Notes: a model not told the origin generated them from the sequence alone. A stretch of 64,000 bases of DNA from Mesorhizobium sp. (GCA_004020315.1 SAQG01000030.1:16219-80218), one strand, 5' to 3'; shown: positions 27,949 through 37,496, counted from the stretch's first letter. Numbers and translations are program-made.

Positions 27949-27964
27949 CGCAAGTTCCGTGCCA
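27949..27964 (-). promoter_or_regulatory. Sigma-54-like promoter without a clear gene
   Basis: Minus-strand TGGCACGGAACTTGCG fits the consensus except the last base. No TGT-N10-ACA was found in the 140 bases upstream. Confidence 0.55.
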
Positions 27965-28628
27965 TCAACGACAAATCTGGCTCTGCTGAGCGGGTGGTGG
28001 AGGCACGAGCGTGGGCTATCCCAAGAGCTTGCCGCAAGGTTGTTCGAAGTTGAGGTGCCGGATAGACCGCAAATATGTCGGGCGGCCTGGGGTTGGCCAA
28101 CACGAAGATGCGCAAGTTCAAAAGGACGAGCTGAACCCTTGCCGATATCCGTCCGAGGCTGATCTGGAGAAGGTCAAGAACTGCGTCTTGAAGGCTTCCG
28201 CCGCACCGGCAAATGCGAAGCCAAGGTGCTGGGCAAGATGGACAGGGCCACACAACCCCTCGACTGGACGCTCATTAACGGCATCGGTGTGGCTCTGGTA
28301 GCTGGCGAGAAAACGCCGTGCTGAAAGACGAAAGCTCGTGTGGCCGGCTCTGAAGGAGGGCCAATGAGGCAGGCGAGGAGAGGCTATAGCCCATTCTTGT
28401 AGACTGACCTTGTCCCACGGAGGCGGCTAACCACCCCGCCAGACATCATCGAGGGGAGCGCCACTAGGCTCACGAACAAGTGTTGGTCATTTCCACCTGG
28501 GTGACCTCGGCCAAGTCACCAAGCCGCTTAGCGCAAGCTTTCGAACTGGATGCTCCCCGGGCACATGATCGGCTAGCGATCCCACCAGTTGAGTTGCTCC
28601 AAGTCGGTGTCTAGCTTTCTACATTCTG
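27965..28628. other. Region without a recognisable gene
   Basis: Only short overlapping ORFs are present (for example 28011-28301) with no family features. It precedes the P450 operon control region. Confidence 0.5.
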
Positions 28629-28644
28629 TGTCCGACGCTGGACA
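28629..28644. promoter_or_regulatory. NifA activator site of the P450 operon
   Basis: TGTCCGACGCTGGACA is an exact TGT-N10-ACA, 83 bases upstream of the -24 element. Confidence 0.75.
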
Positions 28645-28727
28645 AGAATGTTGCAATCCCGACCAGCAAGTCAGCGCAGGCGCCACCTGCTGCCCAGCAA
28701 ACAGCAAGGATTATCGAAAGACGAATT

Positions 28728-28743
28728 CGGCACGGAGCTTGCA
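28728..28743 (+). promoter_or_regulatory. Sigma-54 promoter of the P450 operon
   Basis: CGGCACGGAGCTTGCA matches TGGCACG-N4-TTGCW with one mismatch. The expected transcription start is about 28754, one base before the first possible P450 start codon. Confidence 0.8.
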
Positions 28744-28754
28744 CCAACGATTGC

Positions 28755-30020
28755 ATGCAAATGCCGACAGCATCTCATGAACGGTCTCTCGATTCTGGCG
28801 CGGTTAAATCGCGGCCGGTTCCAGATCATGTCCCGCCCGAAATGGTGAGGGACTTCAACCTGTTTACGTCGCCCGGCATGTTGCCGACCGCTAACGGGGA
28901 TCCGCATGCAGCGGTTGCTTGCATTCATGCCGGGCCTCCGATCTTTTATTCAACCAGCAACACGCGCGACGGTCGGGGTACCTGGGTCATCACTCGCGCG
29001 AGCGACCAGCGCCGGGTGCTGCAGGACACCGAAACGTTTTCCAGCCATCGCAGCATCTTCGCCTCTGTGCTCGGCGAGAGCTGGCCGATGATCCCGCTTG
29101 AGCTCGATCCGCCATTCCACGGTGTTTTTCGCTCACTGCTCAATCCGCTGCTTTCGCCAAAGCGGGTAATGGCATTGGAGCCGGCTGTCCGGGAACGAGC
29201 GATCAAGCTGATCGACAGGATCGCCGCATCAGGCACGAGCTGCGACATCATGAAGGATTTTGCAGTTCCGTTCGCGGTCAATATCTTCCTTCGCTTTATT
29301 GGGCTTTCGGACGACGGACTAGAAACATTTGTCGGCTGGGCTAGAGATCTGCTCCACGGCGATAAGGAGCAACGACCACCCGCAGCCCGGACGATCGTGG
29401 CCTTCATCGACGAACTTGCCACCGAGCGCCGCAAGGAGCCGGTCGATGATTTCATGACCTTCATCGTGAAGGCAAAGGTCGAGGGCCGTCTGCTCAGTGA
29501 CGAAGAAGTCCGTGGCATCGGCGTGCTTGTGTTTGTCGCGGGGCTCGACACGGTCTCAGCAGCCATATGCTTCGACTTGGCCCATCTCGCGCGCAACCCC
29601 AAAGATCAGGAATTGCTACGAAGCGAACCGGACCGGACTGCCGTCGCTGCGGAAGAATTGCTGCGCGCCTATTCGACCATTCAGATGATCCGAGTGGCAA
29701 CGAAGGATGTCGACTTCAAAGGCGCGCCGATCCGCAAGGGAGACTATGTTTCCTGTGCCACGATGATTGCCAATCGTGACCCGGCGGAATTCGAATGCCC
29801 GAATGAGATCGATCTGGCGCGCGAGGACAACCGGCACGCTGCCTTTGGCTATGGTCCCCATCGTTGTCTTGGCTCACACCTTGCCCGGCGGGAGATTGTC
29901 ATTGGCCTGGAGGAGTGGCTGGCGCGCATCCCAGCCTTTCGGATCAAGACAGGGACTGAACCTATCACCTTCGGCGGCCATGTGTTCGGGATCGAGAATC
30001 TGATCCTGGACTGGTCCTGA
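28755..30020 (+). CDS. Cytochrome P450 (CYP127-like)
   Basis: A bacterial class I P450. I see the I-helix AGLDTVSA, the K-helix ExxR in EELLRAY and the heme loop FGYGPHRCLGSHLARRE with the cysteine ligand near residue 370. The total of 421 is usual. The next gene carries a ferredoxin domain, its likely redox partner. Gene order recalls the NifA-dependent NGR234 genes y4vG onward (from memory). ATG 28755 or 28761 would leave almost no 5' leader; the next in-frame ATG (28842) has no good ribosome site. Substrate unknown. Confidence 0.9.
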   Translation: MQMPTASHERSLDSGAVKSRPVPDHVPPEMVRDFNLFTSPGMLPTANGDPHAAVACIHAGPPIFYSTSNTRDGRGTWVITRASDQRRVLQDTETFSSHRSIFASVLGESWPMIPLELDPPFHGVFRSLLNPLLSPKRVMALEPAVRERAIKLIDRIAASGTSCDIMKDFAVPFAVNIFLRFIGLSDDGLETFVGWARDLLHGDKEQRPPAARTIVAFIDELATERRKEPVDDFMTFIVKAKVEGRLLSDEEVRGIGVLVFVAGLDTVSAAICFDLAHLARNPKDQELLRSEPDRTAVAAEELLRAYSTIQMIRVATKDVDFKGAPIRKGDYVSCATMIANRDPAEFECPNEIDLAREDNRHAAFGYGPHRCLGSHLARREIVIGLEEWLARIPAFRIKTGTEPITFGGHVFGIENLILDWS

Positions 30021-30049
30021 AGTTTCAGCCAACGACATTGGAGTTCGCT

Positions 30050-30898
30050 ATGCGTGTCGTCGTACATAAAGCCAGATGCCAGGGTCATGCGCGCTGCTGG
30101 GCGCGGGCGCCGAGAGTCTTCAAGCTTGATGACGCCGGCTACATCTTGCCCGGTGATATTGATGTTGCCGATGGGGAGCAACTGCTTGCCTCAAAAGGGG
30201 TACGAGCCTGCCCCGAACAAGCTCTGGAAGTTGACGAGCCCCCCGCTAACTCAGTTGTAGAGAGAGACACACGCAAAGTGCAGACTGGCATCGGGAAGGA
30301 TAAAACAATCATACAATTCGCGACAGACCCTGTCGACCACGCGAAAATTACCGAACTGCGTGACCGAGAGGCGATCCGCAACTGCCTGTATCGGTACTGC
30401 CGCGGGATAGACCGCGCCGATGAGGCGGCGCTGCGTAGCGCATACTGGCCCGAAGCGTATGACAGGCACGGTCCCTATTGCGGACCGGCAGAGGACTTCA
30501 TCCAATTTGCTCTCGGTCTGCCGGGGCACCGTAATATCCATCAAATCACGAACAGCCTGATCGACTTCATCAGTTCAGCAGAGGCCGCGGTCGAGAGCTA
30601 TTTCACCGCGCTGCAACGCGGACCGGATACAGACCAAGAAATACGTCAGACGCTGCTTTGCGGCCGTTACTGCGATCTGTTTCAGAAGAGGCAGGACGAG
30701 TGGCGAATTGCGGAACGGACAGTCGTCTACGATTGGGTTGAGGAGCAAATCCCGCCAGCGATTCTTGAGGCAGATAGGTTCGGCCGGCGACAGCCGATTG
30801 GAGCACCACATCCAGACGATCCCATCTACCAGCTGCTCAAGCGTCACATCCCCACCGACCAAGATGGCGTCGAGGGTCCCCAACTGGGAGCTGCATAA
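30050..30898 (+). CDS. Ferredoxin fused to a SnoaL-like domain
   Basis: Residues 1-65 are a P450-type [3Fe-4S] ferredoxin (CQGHARCWARAPRVF, ACPEQALEV). A linker of about 25 residues leads to a SnoaL/NTF2-like fold (ITELRDREAIRNCLYRYCRGID, then HQITNSLIDF), about 100-250. Ferredoxin likely feeds electrons to the upstream P450; the SnoaL part could be a cyclase, hydratase or dehydratase, or bind the intermediate. ATG 30050 has TTGGAG six bases upstream; an in-frame TTG at 30038 is less likely. The fusion itself is unusual. Confidence 0.82.
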   Translation: MRVVVHKARCQGHARCWARAPRVFKLDDAGYILPGDIDVADGEQLLASKGVRACPEQALEVDEPPANSVVERDTRKVQTGIGKDKTIIQFATDPVDHAKITELRDREAIRNCLYRYCRGIDRADEAALRSAYWPEAYDRHGPYCGPAEDFIQFALGLPGHRNIHQITNSLIDFISSAEAAVESYFTALQRGPDTDQEIRQTLLCGRYCDLFQKRQDEWRIAERTVVYDWVEEQIPPAILEADRFGRRQPIGAPHPDDPIYQLLKRHIPTDQDGVEGPQLGAA

Positions 30899-31046
30899 GT
30901 GGGTAGAAATGGAGGATGAGCGCCTTGCGGGATTGAGATCTGTGTGGGGCCGCAACTGGCGGTCACTGCAACGATTTGGCTCGACCCTTCATTCCGCCCA
31001 AGGTCGATGGGCTGAGATCACAAGCGGTCATCGTGGAGAAGCTCTC

Positions 31047-32648
31047 GTGAAACTGGCAGCACGCACCGTAATCATCACAGGCGCCGCGGGCGGGATCGGC
31101 CGTGCCCTGGTCGATATCCTTGCCGCGGACGGAGACACTGTAGTTGCGGTGGACCTTCCGGGCAGTGGTGTGGTTGAACTGGCTCGGGATCTCGGGTCGC
31201 CGCACGTCGGTCTGGAGTGCGATGTGTCGCGAGAGAAGGACATGCTCTCACTTTTCGGCCAGGTCGAAGCACGGTTCGCGCAAATCGATGTCCTCATCAA
31301 CAATGCGGCGGTTGGACCCACGATGGATAGGATCATCGACACCGCTGTCGATACCTTCCGACGCGGCGTGACAGTGAACCTTATTGGGCCATTCGTTATG
31401 GCCCGGGAAGCGGCGCGGCGCATGAGGCCGGGCGGTGCGATCGTCAATGTGGCTTCGATGGCGGGCGTGGTCGGCAATCCCAGGCGCAACGCCTACGCAG
31501 CCTCGAAAGCTGGCGTGATCTCGTTGACAAAGTCCCTTGCGTGCGAGTGGGCTATGCGAGGAATCCGCGTCACGGCGGTGGCGCCGGGCTCCGTCCGCAC
31601 CCCAATGGTCACAGAACTGGCACGCGCTGGCAAAATGGACCTCGCGGCGATACGCCGCCGCGTGCCGATGGGGCGCTTGGCTCGCCCCGACGAGATCGCC
31701 AGGGTCGTGCGTTTTCTGAGCAGCACGCAGGCGCGCTACATCACCGGCTCGGTGCTGGCAGTCGACGGAGGCTGGATGTCATTCAACCAGCCGGGGGATG
31801 CTCACCCGCCGGTGGATAGTGCGCTCCAAGCCGAGCTCTCCTGTCCGGCCGAATGCACAGATGCGCGAATCGTGCTCGTCACCGGTGGCGCAAAAAGCAT
31901 TGGCGCGGCCGTCGCTCGCCGCTTTGCCGCGAACGGCGACACCGTCGTGATTGCTGATAAAGATGGCACTGCAGCGGCAGAGCTGGCTACATCGCTCCCC
32001 GGCAAGCATCTGGCGAAATCGCTGGACGTGGCCGTCGAGAGCGATGTGGTGTCGATGTTCGAAGAGCTGAGGCGACGCTTCGGGTATATCGATGTTCTGG
32101 TCAATAGTGCTGATACCGCCGACAGGATTGTGCCTGCGATCGAGCAACTGTCGAAACAGCTCGAACACGTCCTGGATGTCAACCTTACCGGCGCCTTCAC
32201 CTGCGCGCGCGAAGCGATCAAGGCTATGCGCCCGGGCGGCGTGATCCTCAATCTCGGGTCGATCGACAGCTTTCTGCCGTTCGCGCCGCGCCATGCCTAC
32301 GGCGCCTCCAAGGCGGGGATGGATATGCTGACCCGTTGCATGGCGGCCGAACTCGGCCCGGTCGGAATTCGGACAGCCACCGTCGCTCCTGGCCACATCC
32401 GCACGCCCGCACTTGCTCAGTTGGCCAAAGCCGGCCGCATCGACCTGGCAGCAATCGGACGACGCATCCCCATGGGCAGGATGGGACGGCCAGAAGACGT
32501 CGCAGATGCATCGTTCTTCCTTGCTTCGTCTGACGCCTCATACATCAACGGCTCGATCCTCTACGTGGACGGCGGCTGGACCTCGTTCGGTGATGCGGGA
32601 AACGCCAGCGAACTCTATGACGAATGTTTTGCGGAGGCCGCAGGTTAA
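31047..32648 (+). CDS. Tandem short-chain dehydrogenase (two SDR domains)
   Basis: Two SDR units lie in one chain of 533 residues. Unit one: TGAAGGIG at 11-18, NNAAV, NVASM, YAASK near 150. Unit two from about 275: VTGGAKSIG, with NSAD where NNAG is usual, NLGSI, and YGASK near 418. Both keep the Tyr-x3-Lys pair; unit two has a looser cofactor loop. GTG 31047 is chosen because GGAG precedes it and the SDR fold starts there; the frame is open upstream to 30708, with ATG 30909 possible. Likely oxidises the P450 product. It resembles the double SDR y4vI of NGR234 (from memory). Confidence 0.85.
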   Translation: MKLAARTVIITGAAGGIGRALVDILAADGDTVVAVDLPGSGVVELARDLGSPHVGLECDVSREKDMLSLFGQVEARFAQIDVLINNAAVGPTMDRIIDTAVDTFRRGVTVNLIGPFVMAREAARRMRPGGAIVNVASMAGVVGNPRRNAYAASKAGVISLTKSLACEWAMRGIRVTAVAPGSVRTPMVTELARAGKMDLAAIRRRVPMGRLARPDEIARVVRFLSSTQARYITGSVLAVDGGWMSFNQPGDAHPPVDSALQAELSCPAECTDARIVLVTGGAKSIGAAVARRFAANGDTVVIADKDGTAAAELATSLPGKHLAKSLDVAVESDVVSMFEELRRRFGYIDVLVNSADTADRIVPAIEQLSKQLEHVLDVNLTGAFTCAREAIKAMRPGGVILNLGSIDSFLPFAPRHAYGASKAGMDMLTRCMAAELGPVGIRTATVAPGHIRTPALAQLAKAGRIDLAAIGRRIPMGRMGRPEDVADASFFLASSDASYINGSILYVDGGWTSFGDAGNASELYDECFAEAAG

Positions 32649-32786
32649 TTGCCAGGCATTCGCAGGGCGACCGGCCGAGCATTATGAAGCCTCGGCTCCA
32701 CGACGCACCCGAGGTGCTTGAGATCCAAGCATGCGCATGCCGAGCACATTCCCGGTCGGCTGACGTGTCTATAACGAGGAGAAATC

Positions 32787-33839
32787 ATGGAATTTGCCAC
32801 TTTCATTCTGGCCGCCCAGCGTGGCTATCACCAATCCTCAGAAAGCGTCATCCGCAACTCCATCGAACAGGCCGTCGCTTCGGAGCAGGCTGGGTTCAAC
32901 ACCGCGTGGTTTGCTGAGCACCACTTCAACAATTACAGCCTCATACCATCCCCGCTGATGATGGTGGCGCACTGCGCCGGCTTGACAAGCACGATTCGCC
33001 TGGGCACTGCCGTCTGCGTGCTGCCGCTTTACCAACCGCAGCGCCTGCTGTCCGAGATCGGCTTCGCCGACATCGTTGCGAACGGCCGTCTCGAGCTCGG
33101 CGTAGGCTTGGGATACCAGCAGTTCGAGTTCGAACGGTTCGGCGTGGACATCGATGAGGCGCCGGCCGTCTTTTCGGAATACCTGGACATCATTCTCAAG
33201 GGCCTCAACCAAAACGTCTTCGAACACGACGGCCAGTATGAGAAGATCCCCCCAACAGCGATTTCGGTCCGCACAGTCCAGCAGCCGACGCCGCCTATCT
33301 GGATCGCTGGCGGAGCCGCACGGATGGCTCGGGCCTACCGCGAGGGGCACAATTTTTTTGTCACAGCCTTCCACGACGGCTTAGAGACTTTGACCACACT
33401 GCGTGAATCAGTCGAGAGGGCGGCGGCATCCGAGGAAAAGAACGTCACCGACGTCAAGATATCGCTGCTGCGCTGCTGCTATGCCAGCCACGACGAGTTG
33501 GAGATCAACAGCTATCTCGACAATGCCCGCTTCCAGCGCCGGCTTTCTGAAGCCCTGCATCAGCGCCGCCAACAGAGCCACGATGGCTACCTGCTGCAGG
33601 AGACACCGACCCAGCAGGATCTGTCCTTCGAGACCATGCGCAAAAATTTGCCGATTGGCAGCGTAAATCGCGTGATTGATCGCCTGCTGGAAGAGATCGA
33701 TATCTTGAAACCGGACCAGATCGCAGTTCAGACTCAATTGGGCGACTTCGACCAAAAGACGATGCTGCGCCAGATCGAGCTCTGGGGCGACAAGATCATC
33801 CCTGCGGTCAACAAGGCGCTTTGTCATGCCGGAAGCTGA
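32787..33839 (+). CDS. Luciferase-like flavin-dependent monooxygenase
   Basis: A 350-residue LLM-class protein. Typical pieces are FNTAWFAEHHFNNYSLIPSP, IRLGTAVCVLPLYQPQRLL, NGRLELGVGLGYQQFEFERF and PPIWIAGGAARMA. It would use reduced flavin and oxygen on a small substrate. It has GAGGAGAAATC upstream of ATG 32787. Fourth gene of the P450 operon; nifQ follows at 15 bases. Confidence 0.88.
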   Translation: MEFATFILAAQRGYHQSSESVIRNSIEQAVASEQAGFNTAWFAEHHFNNYSLIPSPLMMVAHCAGLTSTIRLGTAVCVLPLYQPQRLLSEIGFADIVANGRLELGVGLGYQQFEFERFGVDIDEAPAVFSEYLDIILKGLNQNVFEHDGQYEKIPPTAISVRTVQQPTPPIWIAGGAARMARAYREGHNFFVTAFHDGLETLTTLRESVERAAASEEKNVTDVKISLLRCCYASHDELEINSYLDNARFQRRLSEALHQRRQQSHDGYLLQETPTQQDLSFETMRKNLPIGSVNRVIDRLLEEIDILKPDQIAVQTQLGDFDQKTMLRQIELWGDKIIPAVNKALCHAGS

Positions 33840-33853
33840 AGCCGGCCGTTACG

Positions 33854-34452
33854 ATGATGGCTGCCTATCCACGCGCGCAATGGCGTGGGTCCGAGCTAGG
33901 GAGGAGCTTCGATCAGCATGTGCTGCCCTGCGTGCTTTCGCGTTCGCTTGAGGAGGTCCAGGCGGGCGAGGTGTTGGCGACGGAGGGGACAGGCCTTTCG
34001 TCTGTCGAATTGCGTGATGTCTTGGCCGCAACTTTCCCGTCTACCTCCAGCAGCGTATTCGCTTTGGAGGAGTTGAGCGAGCCCGAGCCGGAACTGGAAG
34101 AGGAGCTGCTGCGCCGGCTGCTGCTAGCGCATGCTGCGCCGGGCGACCCGGCGAGCGCCCGCTTGGCCAAGATCATCGCCCGGCGTGCGATGCGCACGGA
34201 CCATCTTTGGCGGGATCTTGGCCTCTCAAATCGCGCTGAGCTCAGCCGCCTGCTTGCCAGACATTTTCCCGCGCTGGCGGCAGGCAACACAGAAAACATG
34301 AAATGGAAAAAGTACTTTTACCGCAAGCTGTGTGAGGCCGAAGGCTTTCGTCATGCACTGCACCCAGTTGTCGGGAATGCCATGACTTCGAAAGCTGCTT
34401 CGGCCCGGAGGAAGTTGAGAGTCGCCTCTCGCCGACCAGGAATGCCGGTTAG
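33854..34452 (+). pseudogene. nifQ: nifQ with a frameshift before its cysteine motif
   Basis: NifQ supplies molybdenum for FeMo-co through an Fe-S cluster held by C-x4-C-x2-C-x5-C. The main frame has the NifQ body (LARLAKIIARRAMRTDHLWRD type helices and KWKKYFYRKLCEAEGF) but then reads unrelated residues to 34465. In the +1 frame from 34354 to 34398 the DNA encodes exactly CTAPSCRECHDFESC, then FGPEE, ending at 34452. A one-base loss at about 34348 explains this. It is either a mutation or a sequencing error. Start ATG 33854 or 33857. Confidence 0.88.
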
Positions 34453-35882
34453 TCACTTCGCTTGATCGCAGCTGCGGACAACCGCTTATCACGGCGCCGT
34501 AGTATGGAGGAAGGGATGTTCATCGCCTCGCGATATTTGGTGACGGTACGGCGAGCGACATTGATGCCGGTCTGCTTGAGCTGAGCAACGATGTCTTCGT
34601 CGGAAAGTACCTTGTCGAGCGATTCTTCGGCGATGATTGCCTTGATCCGATGGCGGACAGATTTGGCGGAGTGCGCGTCGCCGCCCTCGCAGGATGCGAT
34701 TGTCGCTGTGAAAAAATACTTCAGCTCGAACACCCCGCGCGGAGTTAACATGTACCTGTTCGAAGCCACCCGGCTTACCGTCGACTGGTGCATTTTGATC
34801 CCGTCAGCGACATTTTTGAGACAGAGAGGCCGCAGATGGGCGACGCCGTGTGTAAAAAAGGCATCCTGCTGGCGCACGATTTCGGTCGCAACCTTAAGGA
34901 TCGTCTTAGCGCGCTGCTCGAGACAGCTGATCAGCCAGTTCCCTTTTTCCTGGCAATGGTCGAGAAACGCTTTGCCTTCCGGATTTTGATTGGTCAGCTG
35001 CGAGATTTCGGCGACATAGGTGTGGTTGATCAACACTTTGGGCAGCGTGGCCGGATCAAGCTCCACCCGCCATCCACCTTCGGACTTGGGCATTACCCAG
35101 ACGTCCGGTACGATGGTTTCCGGCGTCCCGGACTGGAACCGGTCTCCAGGCTTGGGATCGAGCGCGCGGATTTCGTTCCTCATGTCGAGGAGATCCTCCT
35201 CGTCGACTCCGCAACGCTGCTTCAATCCCTGAAAATCCCCCCGTGCAAGCATCTCGAGATTGGCGACCAAAGCTGCCATAGCCGGGTCGAACCGGTCTTG
35301 CTGGCGCAGCTGAATCTCCAGGCATTCGCTGAGAGTTCGCGCAAAAATCCCCGGCGGATCAAATTGCTGCAAGATTCCGATGACCCGTTCCACATCAGCT
35401 TGCCGAACGTTTAACCTCCCGGCCAGATCGAAAAGGTTTACCTGAAGATAGCCAGTGTCCTCCAGATGGGCGGCGAGCTGTCCGGCAATCAGCCGCTCCT
35501 GGGGGGTGAACGGGGTGAGGGCGACCTGGCGGGCGACATGGTCGTGCAATGTTTCGGTGTGGGCGGTAAACTCCTCGACGGCAGGTCGATCGTTGCCGCT
35601 ACTGCGTTGCGACTTCCATTGCCCGCGCCCGCCAGACGGCCCGCCAATGGGCGATTCGCCGATTTCGCTTCTGCTTTGACTGCTCCGCTGATCCTCCCCT
35701 GGCAGCGGCGAAACGTCGTCAAACGGGTCAGGCTTCAAAACGGGGTTCTTCTCGAGTGCCTGCTCCACGAGCTGATGGAGTTCAGTATGCGTCAATCGCA
35801 GCAAGCGAATAGCTTCAATGGCTTGAGGCGATAAGACCATACGTTGCTTCTGGCGTTGAAGCAGGCTTGCTGAGAGATGCAT
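34449..35882 (-). CDS. rpoN: RNA polymerase sigma-54 factor (symbiotic copy)
   Basis: A 477-residue RpoN. Region I is glutamine and leucine rich (MVLSPQAIEAIRLLRLTHTEL), the core-binding region follows, and the RpoN box ARRTVTKYRE is at 443-452. It reads the -24/-12 promoters found across this window. The usual rhizobial chromosome has another copy, so this is likely rpoN2. It follows a peroxiredoxin gene by 69 bases on the same strand and ends against nifQ. Confidence 0.95.
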   Translation of the reverse strand: MHLSASLLQRQKQRMVLSPQAIEAIRLLRLTHTELHQLVEQALEKNPVLKPDPFDDVSPLPGEDQRSSQSRSEIGESPIGGPSGGRGQWKSQRSSGNDRPAVEEFTAHTETLHDHVARQVALTPFTPQERLIAGQLAAHLEDTGYLQVNLFDLAGRLNVRQADVERVIGILQQFDPPGIFARTLSECLEIQLRQQDRFDPAMAALVANLEMLARGDFQGLKQRCGVDEEDLLDMRNEIRALDPKPGDRFQSGTPETIVPDVWVMPKSEGGWRVELDPATLPKVLINHTYVAEISQLTNQNPEGKAFLDHCQEKGNWLISCLEQRAKTILKVATEIVRQQDAFFTHGVAHLRPLCLKNVADGIKMHQSTVSRVASNRYMLTPRGVFELKYFFTATIASCEGGDAHSAKSVRHRIKAIIAEESLDKVLSDEDIVAQLKQTGINVARRTVTKYREAMNIPSSILRRRDKRLSAAAIKRSD

Positions 35883-35951
35883 GTTGAACCGGTAATCTGC
35901 CGAGGAGGCTCTAGTGTGTGCTGGGGTTGTGTGAGACTTGCCACTTCTGGG

Positions 35952-36485
35952 TCATGCCGCCGCCTTCAGTTTGTCGAGAACGTTTTGCGGGGATGAAACG
36001 CCATAGGGGTCCGTCTCGCAGTTGTCACAGAAGCCTTCCTCCTCGAACCACTGCTCCACCACGCCATCGTCGATCAGAGCGGCGTATCGCCAGGAGCGCA
36101 TTCCAAAGCCCAGATTGTCCTTCGCGACCAGCATGCCCATCTTGCGCGTGAACTCGCCCGACCCGTCTGGGATCAGCTCGATCTTCTGCAGCCCCAAGGA
36201 CTTTCCCCACGCATTCATGACGAAAGCATCGTTGACTGAGACGCAGTAGATCGCGTCAATTCGCAGTTCCAGAAATTGATCATAGAGTTTTTCGAAATCG
36301 GGCAGTTGGAAGGTCGAGCAGGTCGGGGTGAAGGCGCCAGGCAGCGAGAACAGGATAACGCGCTTGCCCCCGAAATAATCGTCGGAGGTCTTGTTCTCCC
36401 ACCGATAAGGATTTGGCCCCCCGATCGACTCATCGCGAACACGCGTGCGAAAGGTCACGAGAGGAACGTTCTTTCTATCGGTCAT
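35952..36485 (-). CDS. Atypical 2-Cys/1-Cys peroxiredoxin upstream of rpoN
   Basis: A 177-residue Prx5/type II peroxiredoxin. The peroxidatic cysteine is C56 in PGAFTPTCS; a further cysteine pair lies in GFCDNCETDPYG near the end. It reduces peroxides in the cytoplasm. The arrangement before rpoN matches the prxS-rpoN2 operon known from Rhizobium etli. No sigma-54 promoter was found in the 120 bases upstream. Confidence 0.88.
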   Translation of the reverse strand: MTDRKNVPLVTFRTRVRDESIGGPNPYRWENKTSDDYFGGKRVILFSLPGAFTPTCSTFQLPDFEKLYDQFLELRIDAIYCVSVNDAFVMNAWGKSLGLQKIELIPDGSGEFTRKMGMLVAKDNLGFGMRSWRYAALIDDGVVEQWFEEEGFCDNCETDPYGVSSPQNVLDKLKAAA

Positions 36486-37480
36486 TGATTTGCTCCCAGG
36501 CCAAAGTGGTACGGTGCATTTTTCGGTTAAACTGAAGCGGCATCGACTTCGGTGGACAGTTCCGGCAGCCTTTCGCCCTGGCGTGGTTGCCTCGGACCAG
36601 TCTTGTGCAAGACCGCCCCCGAGCAGGGACGTTTAACGGCGACGAGCTTCCAGTTTTCCGCGGGGACGGGGAATGTTTGCTCGCGTGCTTTATCGAGCTT
36701 TGAGAGGTAGGCATGGTCTCCAACCGTGGTTTTGACTGCGTTCTAGCGACCGGGTCGCAAGCGCCATGCCAATTGACCCATGCCTTGGGTTCACTTCGGT
36801 TTTTGCAGCAACTTTCGTGTTGTGCAGTAATGCCGGTCGATATTATTGCTCAAGCAGCACTGGAAATTGGGTGGGACTCCGTTCGGCAAACCCGGCCTTT
36901 GTCCGAAGCCGGACACGAATGTCGGAAATTAGCCAAACGCCAGGACCTGGGGCGGGTTTAAGAAACGTTGCCGTGGGCACCGTTCTTCAGCACAATTGCG
37001 CCACGCGAGCATGGCTCCCAGCGTCAATGCCGTGCAGCAGCGAGACGAAAGTCACTGCAGAATATCAACCTCTGCGAAGTCGTTGAGACCCAGCATGTGC
37101 GAGCCGTTCGAGCCGCAGATCAAGGCATGCTCGAGGAAGAGCTCGTGCTCTCGGCAGCAAGTGTTGCGACGTCTGACAAGGATCGTCGCGCTTCAAGGAA
37201 AAGAACCTGAATGGTGCACGGCTTGTGAAGGCCTGGCGCATGGAAATGGCTGGGCTGATCATCCTCCATGGCGGTTGGATGAAGAGCTGGCCCCTATCTC
37301 CCTCAGCTGCAACGGGGGGAGATAGGGCATGCCGGTCTATCGCGCTGGGTAACATTCCTCGGTGAGGCAATAAGGGGAGCAATTTCTCATTTCGGCCGAC
37401 ACGACCCAGCTCTCCTTTCATGCGCTGATTCCCCTAGGGAAATCGCGACTCCAGCCTTCCTATGCAGCGAATCGCGGTGC
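36486..37480. other. Long region with only gene debris
   Basis: A minus-strand stretch at about 36620-36750 reads DHAYLSKLDKAREQTFPVP and ENWKLVAVKR, which looks protein-like but is not recognised. A plus frame near 36850 (CSSSTGNWV) recalls the lipoprotein relic at 6430-6735. Nothing else is supported. Confidence 0.4.
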
Positions 37481-37496
37481 TGTCCGATGTCCGACG
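37481..37496. promoter_or_regulatory. NifA-like site before the asnB relic
   Basis: TGTCCGATGTCCGACG is TGT-N10-ACA with the last base changed. It lies in an 85-base block repeated in inverse orientation near 61806-61880. Confidence 0.5.

Noticed and set aside
31047..32648. Gibberellin biosynthesis operon
   Set aside because: Only one P450 is present and there are no diterpene cyclase or prenyl synthase genes; the SDR is a tandem form.
36486..36620. Sigma-54 promoter of the peroxiredoxin-rpoN pair
   Set aside because: Expected from R. etli, but no GG-N10-GC element or TGT-N10-ACA was found in this stretch.
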